Source of the DNA: WJMD01 sp964596015 | Lineage (GTDB): Bacteria > Joyebacterota > Joyebacteria > Joyebacterales > Joyebacteraceae | NCBI GenBank assembly: GCA_964596015.1 | Contig: CAZQSB010000019.1 | Span: forward strand, 1-43,530 | Direction: 5' to 3' | DNA length: 43,530 bases | Part shown: one piece after another, positions 23,930-31,494 of the stretch | Layout of the letters: every line of letters starts with the position of its first letter | Position numbering within the stretch: position 1 is the stretch's first letter | Notes under the pieces: generated by a model | Seen by the model: the letters and a program-made list of their open reading frames with translations, nothing else | What the model was told of the DNA's origin: nothing | Database searches by the model: none | Made by a program: the position numbers and the translations under genes

Positions 23930-26268
23930 GGGGAACATGCGTCACCATCGCCGGCAGGGAGTTCAGGAGGCACTTCCGCACGCCCGCGGGCTTCGTCTTC
24001 CTGACGGCGTTCCTGCTCCTCGCGTCCTGGCTGTTCTTCGACGCGCTCTTCGCGACCGGACAGGCGACCCTGCAACCCCTGTTCTCGCTCGCCCCGTGGC
24101 TGCTGGTTCTCTTCGTCCCGACCGTCGGGATGCGGCTCTGGACCGAGGAGCGCCGCACAGGCACCGACGAGCTCCTTCTGACGCTTCCGGTCCTCGACGG
24201 TCAGGTCGTACTCGGCAAGTTCCTCGGGAGCCTGGGGTTCATCGCCTTCGCGCTCGTTCTCACCTTCCCTCTTCCGGCCCTCGTCGCGCTTCTCGGCGAC
24301 CCCGACCCGGGCCCGCTCGTCTCCGGGTACATCGGACTCGCGCTTCTCGGGGCGGCCTACGTCTCCATCACGCTCTTCGCGTCGTGCGCGGCCGGGCGCC
24401 GGATGTCCGCCTTCATCGCGGCCGTAGTGGCTGCGTTCGCGCTCACGCTCGTCGGCGAGGACTTCGTACTGGCCGCGACGCCGCGGTGGCTCACTCCCCT
24501 GCTCCAGCATGTGGGGCTGGCGCGGAGGCTCGACAGCATGTCGAGAGGCGTGCTCGACTCCCGGGACGTCGTGCACTTCCTCTCCGTGGCTGCGTTCTTC
24601 CTCTACGGGAGCGTCATGCTCGTGGCGCGCCGGGGCGGGGCGACCGGGAGAAGAGGCCGCACACGCCGGTCGGCCGCGGCCGGCGCGGCGGGGCTCGCGG
24701 CGGTGCTCGTGGTCGCTGCTCTCCTGTCGAGGCAGTGGTACGTTCGTCTCGACCTCACGGAGCGGAACGACTACTCGGTCTCAGGAACGAGTATCGAGGT
24801 CCTCGAGGACCTCGATGACATCGCAACGCTCACGGCGTACCTGAGCTCGGACCTCCCCGCCCACATGATCGGATTCAGGCCCCGCGTCGAAGACATCCTG
24901 TCGCAGTATCGAGCTCGCGGCGGCGGAAACCTGCTCGTCAGGTTCGTGGACCCCGCCACCGACCCGGAGCTCGAGGAACGGGTCCGGTCGCTCGGTATCA
25001 GGCCGGTCGAGCTCGAGCCGCTCGGTTCGAGTGTGGAGCGCGCCACCCCCGTCTATTCCGGCTTCACGATCGCCTACGAGGGCCGCGTCGAGGTCGTTCC
25101 TCTGCTCCTCGACCCGGGAAGGCTCGAGTACGAGCTCACATCGGCTCTCGTCGCCCTGACCGCTCCGGAGGCGCCCGTGGTCGGGTTCCTGACGGGTCAC
25201 GGCGAGGGCGCCCCGACCAGTTCGTACTCGCGGGCCGCGGCGGAGCTCGAGACGAGATTCAGGGTGCGCGAGATCGACCCGGAGACGGGGTCCTCCGCGT
25301 TCGAGGAACTGGACGTGCTCATCGTCGCCGGGGCCGACGAGGTGCCGGACGTGGAGCTCTTCGCGGTCGACCAGTTCCTCATGCGGGGGGGCCGGGCGCT
25401 CTTCCTGCTGGACGCGGTCGCTATCGAGAGGGAGAACACGGCGGCGCGGGTGGCCACCGGGAACGTGTACGACTACGTCTCACGCTACGGCGCCGAGGTC
25501 CGGCCCGAGCTTGTCGTCGACCTGGTGAGCGGGAACGCCTCCTTCCCGACAGGTTCGATGGCGATGGGCGCTCCCTACCCGTTCTGGCCGAAGGCCGTGA
25601 CGCCGAACATCTCACAGGTTCACCCGGTGGTCTCGGGCCTCCGCGTCGTCTCGTTCCCCTGGACCTCGCCCGTGGAGCGTTCGCGGTATCTCCCGGAATC
25701 GGTCGACTACGAGCCACTCGTCCGTTCATCGGACCGGTCCTGGGCGGTCCCGCCGAGGGTCGGCATCGAGCCTGAAGGCGACATTGAGCCTCCGCCGGAG
25801 CTGGCGGGCGACGTCCGCGCGGGCCTCGCGCCGGGACACGACCTCGTCGTCGCGCTCTCAGGCATGTTCGAGAGCGCGTTCCGGGGAAGTCCCGTGCTCG
25901 TCATCGACGCCGGCGGAGGCGTGACGGCGATGGACCCGCCGGGCAGATTGAACATGAGCGAACCGACCCAGATGATCGTCGTCGGGAACTCGAGGATGTT
26001 CTCCGATGAGCTCTTCGCGCAGGCGGCCTCGAGCCCCGTTCTCTTCCTGAACGCCGTCGACTGGCTCGCCCACGGTCGCCGCCTCATCGACGTGCGGACG
26101 AAGCTCGTCGACAGCAGGCCGCTCGGTGAGGTGTCCGAGGCAGGGCGGCGGGCGGTTCTCATCGCCGGCGTCTTCGCCGTGCCGCTCGTCGTCGTCGCGC
26201 TCGGACTGACGAGGTCGTGGACGCGCCGCAGGCGCGCGGGTCGCCCCCACGCGAGGAGGACTCAATGA
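23926..26268 (+). CDS. Fused ABC-2 permease and GldG-like auxiliary protein (GldF-GldG fusion)
   Basis: 780 residues. Residues 1-230 are an ABC-2 permease with about six membrane segments (EFRRHFRTPAGFVFLTAFLL, LAPWLLVLFVPTVGMRLWTE, TGTDELLLTLPV). After a basic linker and another membrane helix (near 250-270), a GldG-type extracytoplasmic part follows (YVRLDLTERNDYSVSGTSIE, VVGFLTGHGEGAP, GRALFLLDAV). A C-terminal helix (near 745-770) re-anchors it before an Arg-rich tail. GldF and GldG are separate genes in Flavobacterium; the fusion supports one transport unit with the ATPase upstream. Overlaps of 4 bases link all three genes. Confidence 0.9.
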   Translation: MRGTCVTIAGREFRRHFRTPAGFVFLTAFLLLASWLFFDALFATGQATLQPLFSLAPWLLVLFVPTVGMRLWTEERRTGTDELLLTLPVLDGQVVLGKFLGSLGFIAFALVLTFPLPALVALLGDPDPGPLVSGYIGLALLGAAYVSITLFASCAAGRRMSAFIAAVVAAFALTLVGEDFVLAATPRWLTPLLQHVGLARRLDSMSRGVLDSRDVVHFLSVAAFFLYGSVMLVARRGGATGRRGRTRRSAAAGAAGLAAVLVVAALLSRQWYVRLDLTERNDYSVSGTSIEVLEDLDDIATLTAYLSSDLPAHMIGFRPRVEDILSQYRARGGGNLLVRFVDPATDPELEERVRSLGIRPVELEPLGSSVERATPVYSGFTIAYEGRVEVVPLLLDPGRLEYELTSALVALTAPEAPVVGFLTGHGEGAPTSSYSRAAAELETRFRVREIDPETGSSAFEELDVLIVAGADEVPDVELFAVDQFLMRGGRALFLLDAVAIERENTAARVATGNVYDYVSRYGAEVRPELVVDLVSGNASFPTGSMAMGAPYPFWPKAVTPNISQVHPVVSGLRVVSFPWTSPVERSRYLPESVDYEPLVRSSDRSWAVPPRVGIEPEGDIEPPPELAGDVRAGLAPGHDLVVALSGMFESAFRGSPVLVIDAGGGVTAMDPPGRLNMSEPTQMIVVGNSRMFSDELFAQAASSPVLFLNAVDWLAHGRRLIDVRTKLVDSRPLGEVSEAGRRAVLIAGVFAVPLVVVALGLTRSWTRRRRAGRPHARRTQ

Positions 26269-27188
26269 GACGGGAGATCATCTACCTGGTGGTGGCGCTG
26301 GCCGCGCTTCTCGCCGTCTACCTCGGCGTCCGCACGGACCCCACGGGGCCGGAGGCCGGCCCGGGAGGCCCCCTCCTGCCCGAGTTCGACCCGGCGCAGG
26401 CCGGGTCGCTGAGCGTTCACTACGGAGGCGAGACCGTCTCGCTCCATCGCTCGGAGAGGGGCTGGCTCGTCGCCCTCGACGGAGCAGGTGACGCGCCCGC
26501 CGACCCGGTCATGGTCGAGCGCGCGCTCGCGGCCCTCTCCTCTCTCGACCGTGACGAACCGGTCTCCGTCGTCCCCGACAAACACGGCATCTTCGGCGTC
26601 GATGAGAGCTCCGCCCTCGTGGCGCGTGCCGGGCGGGCCGCAGCTCCCCTCGCGCTCGGCGGTCGTGCCGACGTCGGCGACGCCGTCTACGTGCGGAGAC
26701 TCGACGAGGACGAGGTCTATCTCGCCCCGGGCGCCGTGCGTGACGCTCTGCCGACCGACCCCGAGGCCTGGCGGGACCTCGCGCTCGTGCGTCTGAACGT
26801 GACGCGCGTCGTTGAGCTCGTGTACCGAAGCCCCGACGAGGACCCGGCGGTCGTCGCCGTCACCGCGACCGGCGAGGGCTGGAGGCTGGTGGAACCGGAG
26901 CGCGGGCTGCTTCATCCCCGGCCGCCCGAGATCGTGCTCCGGGCGATCGCCGCGGCGCGCGCCGAAGAGCTTCTGGACCCGACCGGGACACCCGACGGGC
27001 GGCGGGAATACACGCTGTCGCTCACGACGAGGGAGGGACGGGAGACCGTGCTCGAGGTGTTCGATGCGGGTGAGGACCATGTCATCCGGGTGGAGGGGCG
27101 GGGGCTCTACCGGCTCGGCAGAGAGCGCTTCGACCTCATCGAGCGGACGATCCTGTCGTTTCTCGAGGAGTCGGCGGCCCTGGAGTGA
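26265..27188 (+). CDS. DUF4340-type membrane-anchored protein of the Gld-like ABC operon
   Basis: 307 residues; ATG 26265 overlaps the previous stop, with GAGGAGG upstream. A single N-terminal hydrophobic segment (REIIYLVVALAALLAVYLGV) anchors an extracytoplasmic domain of DUF4340 type: V-S-L-x-R-x-x-x-G-W near residue 60, VERALAALSSL, KHGIFGVDESSALV and VYVRRLDEDEVYL. DUF4340 proteins commonly follow GldG-like genes and are thought to work with them; the biochemical role is unknown. Its stop is only 18 bases from the stop of the convergent ABC permease. Confidence 0.88.
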   Translation: MRREIIYLVVALAALLAVYLGVRTDPTGPEAGPGGPLLPEFDPAQAGSLSVHYGGETVSLHRSERGWLVALDGAGDAPADPVMVERALAALSSLDRDEPVSVVPDKHGIFGVDESSALVARAGRAAAPLALGGRADVGDAVYVRRLDEDEVYLAPGAVRDALPTDPEAWRDLALVRLNVTRVVELVYRSPDEDPAVVAVTATGEGWRLVEPERGLLHPRPPEIVLRAIAAARAEELLDPTGTPDGRREYTLSLTTREGRETVLEVFDAGEDHVIRVEGRGLYRLGRERFDLIERTILSFLEESAALE

Positions 27189-27206
27189 AAGCGACGGCGT
27201 CGCCGG

Positions 27207-28586
27207 TCAGTCGTGCCTGAGGGCTCGGACCGGATCCACGCGGGCGGCGCGGGCTGCCGGATAGACGCCGGCCAGCAGGCTCACGACGACGGCGAACCCC
27301 ACCGCGCCGAGCGCGAGCCAGAGAGGGATGTGGAAGAGGTCGACCTGCTCGACGCCCTGCGGCCTCAGCCAGTAGTTCGCCACCGAGTTCGCGATCCTCG
27401 TGACGCCCCACCCCAGCAGGTTCCCGAAGACGCCTCCGAGCACGCCGATGATGCCCGCCTCGATGAAGAAGATCGCGCGGATCTGCCCCTCACTTCCGCC
27501 GAGAGCCTTCATGATGCCGATCTCGCGGGTCCTCTCGAGGATGGACGTGACCATCGTGTTGATGATGCCGAGAGAGGCTATGATGAGCGCGACCGTCCCG
27601 ATGGCGCCGAGGAGCGCGTCGACCACGATGAACTGCTCCCGGAACTCCGAGAGCTGGTCGGCGAACGTGAAGACGCCGAGGCCCATGTCCTCTACCGTCG
27701 CCCGGACGGAGGCCATGTCCTCGGTCTCCGCCACCCGCACGTGGATCGACGGATAGCCTTCCCTGCTCCCGAAGCTCCCGAGCAGCTCCCACACGCTGGA
27801 GAAACCGAGGCGCGGCAGCGACTCCGCGGTCTCGATGGCGAGATTGACGCCGCCCGAGAGACTGAGGCCGCCGATCCCCTCGGACTTCGCCATGATCCCG
27901 CCGATCGGGAACGTGCGCACCTCGTCCCGGAAGGCGCCGGCCGGGTTCGCGGCGGAGAGAGCTCCGGGCGCGAGGGTCGACGTGACGATCTCGACGCGAC
28001 GTCCGAGGAGGGAATCCGCGCTCACGGCCGCGAGGTCCATCACTTCCTCTCTCGTCGACGACGCCCTCTCCTCGGCAACGCGGAGCCCGAGGTCCGCGAG
28101 CACGCTTTGCGTCACGATCAGAACGGAGTCTCTGTCCGTTCGGAAGTAGCGCCCGTAGGGGACCTCGTCAAAGGGAGGATATTTGCCGAGTTCCACCGGG
28201 AGCCCGGCGAGCTGGGCGCGCGTCTCGCGCTCGCCCAGCCTGATGATGATGGGAAAACGGACCTCGGGGTACGCCATCACGACGCCGGGGATGTTCAGGA
28301 TCGAGTCGAGAACGGCTTGGTCGAGCACGGCCGCGTCGGCCATCTCGGAGAGGTTCCCTCCGATGGCCTCCTCGAGGTCGACCTCGACTGGAAGGACCCT
28401 GAGCGTCGTGAAGAGCTGGTTCTTCCTGAACGTCTCGGTGACGTTCCTCTGCACGCCGCTTCCGAACGACACCATCGAGACGAGCACCCCGATCCCGATG
28501 ACGACGCCGAGCGTCGTCAGGAACGTCCTGAGCCTCGTTCTTCTGAGGTTGTCGAAGGCGATGAGCGTGAGGTCGCGGAAGGTCAC
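27207..28586 (-). CDS. ABC transporter permease, MacB/FtsX type
   Basis: 459 residues, starting at GTG 28586 that overlaps the ATPase stop (GTGA). The first membrane helix (RTFLTTLGVVIGIGVLVSMV) is followed by a large periplasmic MacB_PCD-like domain (50-320). The three-helix FtsX domain comes last: VDALLGAIGTVALIIASLGI, the E-R-T-R-E-I-G-I-M-K-A-L-G coupling segment typical of the family, and a last helix before YPAARAARVDPVRALRHD. MacB-type transporters move lipoproteins, toxins or peptides by mechanotransmission. Together with the LolD/MacB-type ATPase it forms a complete half-transporter pair. Confidence 0.93.
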   Translation of the reverse strand: MTFRDLTLIAFDNLRRTRLRTFLTTLGVVIGIGVLVSMVSFGSGVQRNVTETFRKNQLFTTLRVLPVEVDLEEAIGGNLSEMADAAVLDQAVLDSILNIPGVVMAYPEVRFPIIIRLGERETRAQLAGLPVELGKYPPFDEVPYGRYFRTDRDSVLIVTQSVLADLGLRVAEERASSTREEVMDLAAVSADSLLGRRVEIVTSTLAPGALSAANPAGAFRDEVRTFPIGGIMAKSEGIGGLSLSGGVNLAIETAESLPRLGFSSVWELLGSFGSREGYPSIHVRVAETEDMASVRATVEDMGLGVFTFADQLSEFREQFIVVDALLGAIGTVALIIASLGIINTMVTSILERTREIGIMKALGGSEGQIRAIFFIEAGIIGVLGGVFGNLLGWGVTRIANSVANYWLRPQGVEQVDLFHIPLWLALGAVGFAVVVSLLAGVYPAARAARVDPVRALRHD

Positions 28587-29281
28587 GACGACGTCTCCCC
28601 CCCTCCGCCCTCGACGAAGCGGCCGTCCAGAAGTCTGAGAAGCCGGTCCGAGACGCCTCGGGCGCCCTCCTCGTCGTGAGTCACCATGATGACGGTCACG
28701 CCGTTCTCGCGGTTGAGGCGTCCCAGAAGAGCGACGATCTCCTCGGCCGTTGCGCTGTCGAGGTTGCCCGTCGGCTCGTCGGCGAGCACGACGTCCGGCC
28801 GGTTGGCGATGGCCCTGGCGATGGCCACGCGCTGGGCCTCACCGCCCGAGAGCTCGGACGGCACGTGGTCGGCGCGGTCGCCAAGGCCGACCGACTCGAG
28901 AAGCTCCATCGCTCGCCCGCGTCGTTTCGCCCGGGGATGGCCCCCGAACGCCAGCGCGAGGGTCACGTTCGCCAGCGCCGACCTCGACGGGATGAGGTTG
29001 AACGACTGAAAGATCATCCCGACGGTCTTCCGCCGGTGGCGCGCGAGCTCTCCCCGCGACATGGCCGAAAGGTCTCTCCCGGCGAACTCGATCCGGCCGC
29101 CGGTCGGCCGGTCGAGTCCTCCCAGGAGATTCAGAAGGGTCGACTTGCCCGACCCCGAGCGGCCGACGACGGTGAGGAACTCACCGTCGCCGACCTCGAA
29201 GGAGAGACCGCGCAGAACATCGATCTCGACGCGGCCCTTCACGTATGTCTTCTGGAGATCGACCGTTCGAAGGACGCTCAT
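28583..29281 (-). CDS. ABC transporter ATP-binding protein, LolD/MacB type
   Basis: 232 residues. Walker A is VVGRSGSGKSTLLNLLGGLD, the Q-loop is MIFQSFNLIP, the signature is LSGGEAQRVAIARA, Walker B is VVLADEPTGNLDS, and the switch His is in VTHDEEGA. The N-L-L-G-G-L-D and S-F-N-L-I-P patterns are typical of the MacB/LolD/FtsE group. It pairs with the permease whose start overlaps its stop. ATG 29281 is 37 bases downstream of the amidohydrolase stop, so the three genes are probably one operon from the promoter at 30517-30545. Confidence 0.95.
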   Translation of the reverse strand: MSVLRTVDLQKTYVKGRVEIDVLRGLSFEVGDGEFLTVVGRSGSGKSTLLNLLGGLDRPTGGRIEFAGRDLSAMSRGELARHRRKTVGMIFQSFNLIPSRSALANVTLALAFGGHPRAKRRGRAMELLESVGLGDRADHVPSELSGGEAQRVAIARAIANRPDVVLADEPTGNLDSATAEEIVALLGRLNRENGVTVIMVTHDEEGARGVSDRLLRLLDGRFVEGGGGETSS

Positions 29282-29318
29282 GGGCCTCCAGTGCGTCGCG
29301 GCGGACCGCCGGGCGGCT

Positions 29319-30470
29319 CTAGCTCTCGTCGCCGTAGACCAGCTCGCCCTCGGCGAAGACGGCGACCGGATGCGCGGTCAGGTCGAACGGATCTCCGTTC
29401 CAGCAGACGAACGACGCCCACTTCCCCTTCTCCAGGGAGCCGAGGATGCGCCCGATGCCGAGGACGGCGGCGTTCCTGCGCGTCACGATCTCGATGGCCT
29501 GCTGCTTCGAGAGTCCGACGCGCGTGAACCAGCGCGTCTGGTGATGGAGCTGCCGCGCGGGCATGACGGGATGGTCGGTCATGAGACCGTACTCGACCCC
29601 CGACTCGATGAGATGACGCACGTTCCGCCACGACTCGTGCTTGAGCTCGACCTTGTAGGCGAACGAATCGATAGGACCGTAGACGACCGGGATCCGCCTC
29701 TTCCGAAGCTCGTCGTAGATCTCCGGCTGATGCACGTCGCCTGCGTGTTCCACGGTGACCTTGAGACCGTACTCGTCGACGAGACGGACGAGCAGGGCGA
29801 TGTCGTCGATCTTGTGGACGTGGACGCGCAGCCGTTCCTTCCCCGCAAGCACCTTCCTGAGGAGTTCCTCCTCGGCCGAGAACGTCATCTCCTTGCGCTT
29901 CTTCGCGGGCATCCTCTCGTACTTCTGGACCTTTCTGCGGACCTCCTCGAGCTTCGCGCGAAGGATGGAGGCCGCGCCCATGCGGGTCGACGGACGCTTC
30001 CCCTTCCAGCTCGAGGTCGACATCGGGTTGTACCCGAGCGCCGCCTTGATGCCCGACCTTGTTATGAGCGCGTCCGACGTGTTCTTCGCGTGATGGCGGA
30101 TGACGGCGGAGAGTCCGGCGATGATGTTGCCGCTCCCGGGCACGACGCACGAGTAGAGAACACCCATCTCGATGGCGTCCCTGAAGGCCTGATCGTCCAT
30201 CTGGACCGAGTCGAGCGCGTCGGGCAGCAGCATGAGCGAGTCCATCTGCTCGTTGCCCTCGGACTCCGAGGCCGGCTCGCCCGCGCGGAACATGCCGATG
30301 TGACTGTGAGGGTCGATGAAGGCCGGAGTCACAACCTCGTAGCTCCCGAGCGTGTCGGTGCGCTTCCTCCCCGAGACCGTCGTGATGGTGGTGCCGTCGA
30401 AGCCGACGTAGGCGTCGTCGAGGACGCGCTTGCCGGTGTAGACCTTCTTCGCGTGGACGCTCTTCGCCAT
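29319..30470 (-). CDS. Amidohydrolase-superfamily enzyme
   Basis: 383 residues; ATG 30470 has GGAGGAG immediately upstream, preferred to ATG 30482 which lacks one. Metal-site features of the superfamily are visible: TPAFIDPHSHIGM (HxH), RVHVHKIDDIALLV, VTVEHAGDVHQ, and YGLMTDHPVMPARQ (the distal Asp-containing motif). The C-terminal beta-sandwich ends WASFVCWNGDPFDLTAHPVAVFAEGELVYGD, typical of imidazolonepropionase/dipeptidase-like COG1228 members. The cytoplasmic substrate is unknown. A Lys-rich insertion (about 160-200, KVQKYERMPAKKRKE) is unusual. It leads the operon with the MacB-type pair. Confidence 0.88.
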   Translation of the reverse strand: MAKSVHAKKVYTGKRVLDDAYVGFDGTTITTVSGRKRTDTLGSYEVVTPAFIDPHSHIGMFRAGEPASESEGNEQMDSLMLLPDALDSVQMDDQAFRDAIEMGVLYSCVVPGSGNIIAGLSAVIRHHAKNTSDALITRSGIKAALGYNPMSTSSWKGKRPSTRMGAASILRAKLEEVRRKVQKYERMPAKKRKEMTFSAEEELLRKVLAGKERLRVHVHKIDDIALLVRLVDEYGLKVTVEHAGDVHQPEIYDELRKRRIPVVYGPIDSFAYKVELKHESWRNVRHLIESGVEYGLMTDHPVMPARQLHHQTRWFTRVGLSKQQAIEIVTRRNAAVLGIGRILGSLEKGKWASFVCWNGDPFDLTAHPVAVFAEGELVYGDES

Positions 30471-30516
30471 GAGCTCCTCCATGTTGGTCCGCCTGGTCCG
30501 TTCCGAACGTCGGGTC

Positions 30517-30545
30517 AGTCTAACCGATGGGTCCCGTCGGGTCCA
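30517..30545 (-). promoter_or_regulatory. Sigma-70-type promoter of the amidohydrolase-ABC operon
   Basis: Minus strand: -35 TGGACC (30540-30545), 17-base spacer, -10 TAGACT (30517-30522). Leader of about 40 bases to ATG 30470. Confidence 0.55.
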
Positions 30546-30683
30546 CCACGGCGCTCGTCCCCGGCCCGCGTCCGCATCGGTATCCGATTGAACGTTCGCT
30601 CACGAAGGGTTCGGAGACACCGGCGATGTCTCGATGATGCCCGTGCCGTCGGCGTTTTCTCGCGTCCGCCGGTCCGGCCACTA

Positions 30684-30700
30684 CGGCACGCTCCTTGCAT
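30684..30700 (+). promoter_or_regulatory. Sigma-54-type promoter upstream of the response-regulator gene
   Basis: CGGCACG-CTCC-TTGCAT at 30684-30700 matches the sigma-54 consensus TGGCACG-N4-TTGCW except for the first base. The essential GG (30685-30686) and GC (30697-30698) are 10 bases apart, as required. Distance to ATG 30772 is about 70 bases. The rest of the 30546-30771 stretch holds no gene. No enhancer-binding activator is in the window. Confidence 0.5.
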
Positions 30701-30771
30701 GAAACATACGCGAGGCCCGAGCCGGGCACACACAGCGGTGAACGGGATACTCTCCCGGCGGAGGAAAGTGC

Positions 30772-31494
30772 ATGTCACATCCGAGACGCATCCTGGTCGC
30801 AGAGCGCGACGACGACACCAGAGAGAAGCTGACGGCGGCGCTCCGCGCGGCCGGCTACGCCACGACCGAGGCCGAGACGGGCCGGGAGGCGCTGGGCCAC
30901 ATCCAGATGGAGCGCCCGGACCTCGCCCTCGTCGGCCTGTGCCTCCAGGACATCGGCGGCCGCGACCTCGCCAGGATCTTCGAGACCAACGGCGACAAGG
31001 TGCCTGTCCGGACACTCGTCCTGGCGGGACCCGACGTCTCGGACGAAGATGTCACAAGCACAGGCGGCGCGCCTGAGAAGGCCGTGCTCAGATGGTCGCA
31101 CTTCGACCAGGTCGTCACTCGCGTGAACAGCCTGTTCGACCTCTCGGACGCCGACGATCCCCAGCGCTTCTGCGAGGAACTTCAGGTCGGGGACATCGCC
31201 ATCGACCCCGCGACCCACAGCGTCAGCGTCGACGGACGCTCCGTCGAGCTGACCGACCGCGAGTTCCGGTTCCTCCACATCCTCGCAGTGAACCGGGAGA
31301 GAACGTGCACTCGGGACGAGCTCAAGCAGCTGGTCTGGGGCGACGAGGCGGAGGTCATCGGCCGGACGGTCGACGTCCTCGTCAGCCGTCTCCGGTCGAA
31401 GCTGTCCGAGGTCAGCCCGGACGAGCTCGTGTCGACCGTCCGCGGCATCGGCTATCGGTTCACGGCGCTCATGGACGAAGGCAAGTCCGCCTGA
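30772..31494 (+). CDS. OmpR/PhoB-type response regulator with a degenerate receiver domain
   Basis: 240 residues; ATG 30772 follows GGAGGAAAGTGC. The receiver (1-120) keeps the acidic pair (ERDDD, 11-15), but the phosphoacceptor site reads PDLALVGLCLQDIGG, with Gly at residue 55 where Asp is expected. The switch Thr appears as Ala (LVLAGPD) and the conserved Lys-Pro as Arg-Trp (VLRWSHFDQ). The C-terminal winged helix (135-236) is standard: VELTDREFRFLHILAVNRE, VDVLVSRLRSKL, VSTVRGIGYRF. It probably binds DNA without phosphorylation, and no histidine kinase adjoins it. The 3' end overlaps the convergent metallopeptidase gene by 43 bases. Confidence 0.9.
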   Translation: MSHPRRILVAERDDDTREKLTAALRAAGYATTEAETGREALGHIQMERPDLALVGLCLQDIGGRDLARIFETNGDKVPVRTLVLAGPDVSDEDVTSTGGAPEKAVLRWSHFDQVVTRVNSLFDLSDADDPQRFCEELQVGDIAIDPATHSVSVDGRSVELTDREFRFLHILAVNRERTCTRDELKQLVWGDEAEVIGRTVDVLVSRLRSKLSEVSPDELVSTVRGIGYRFTALMDEGKSA

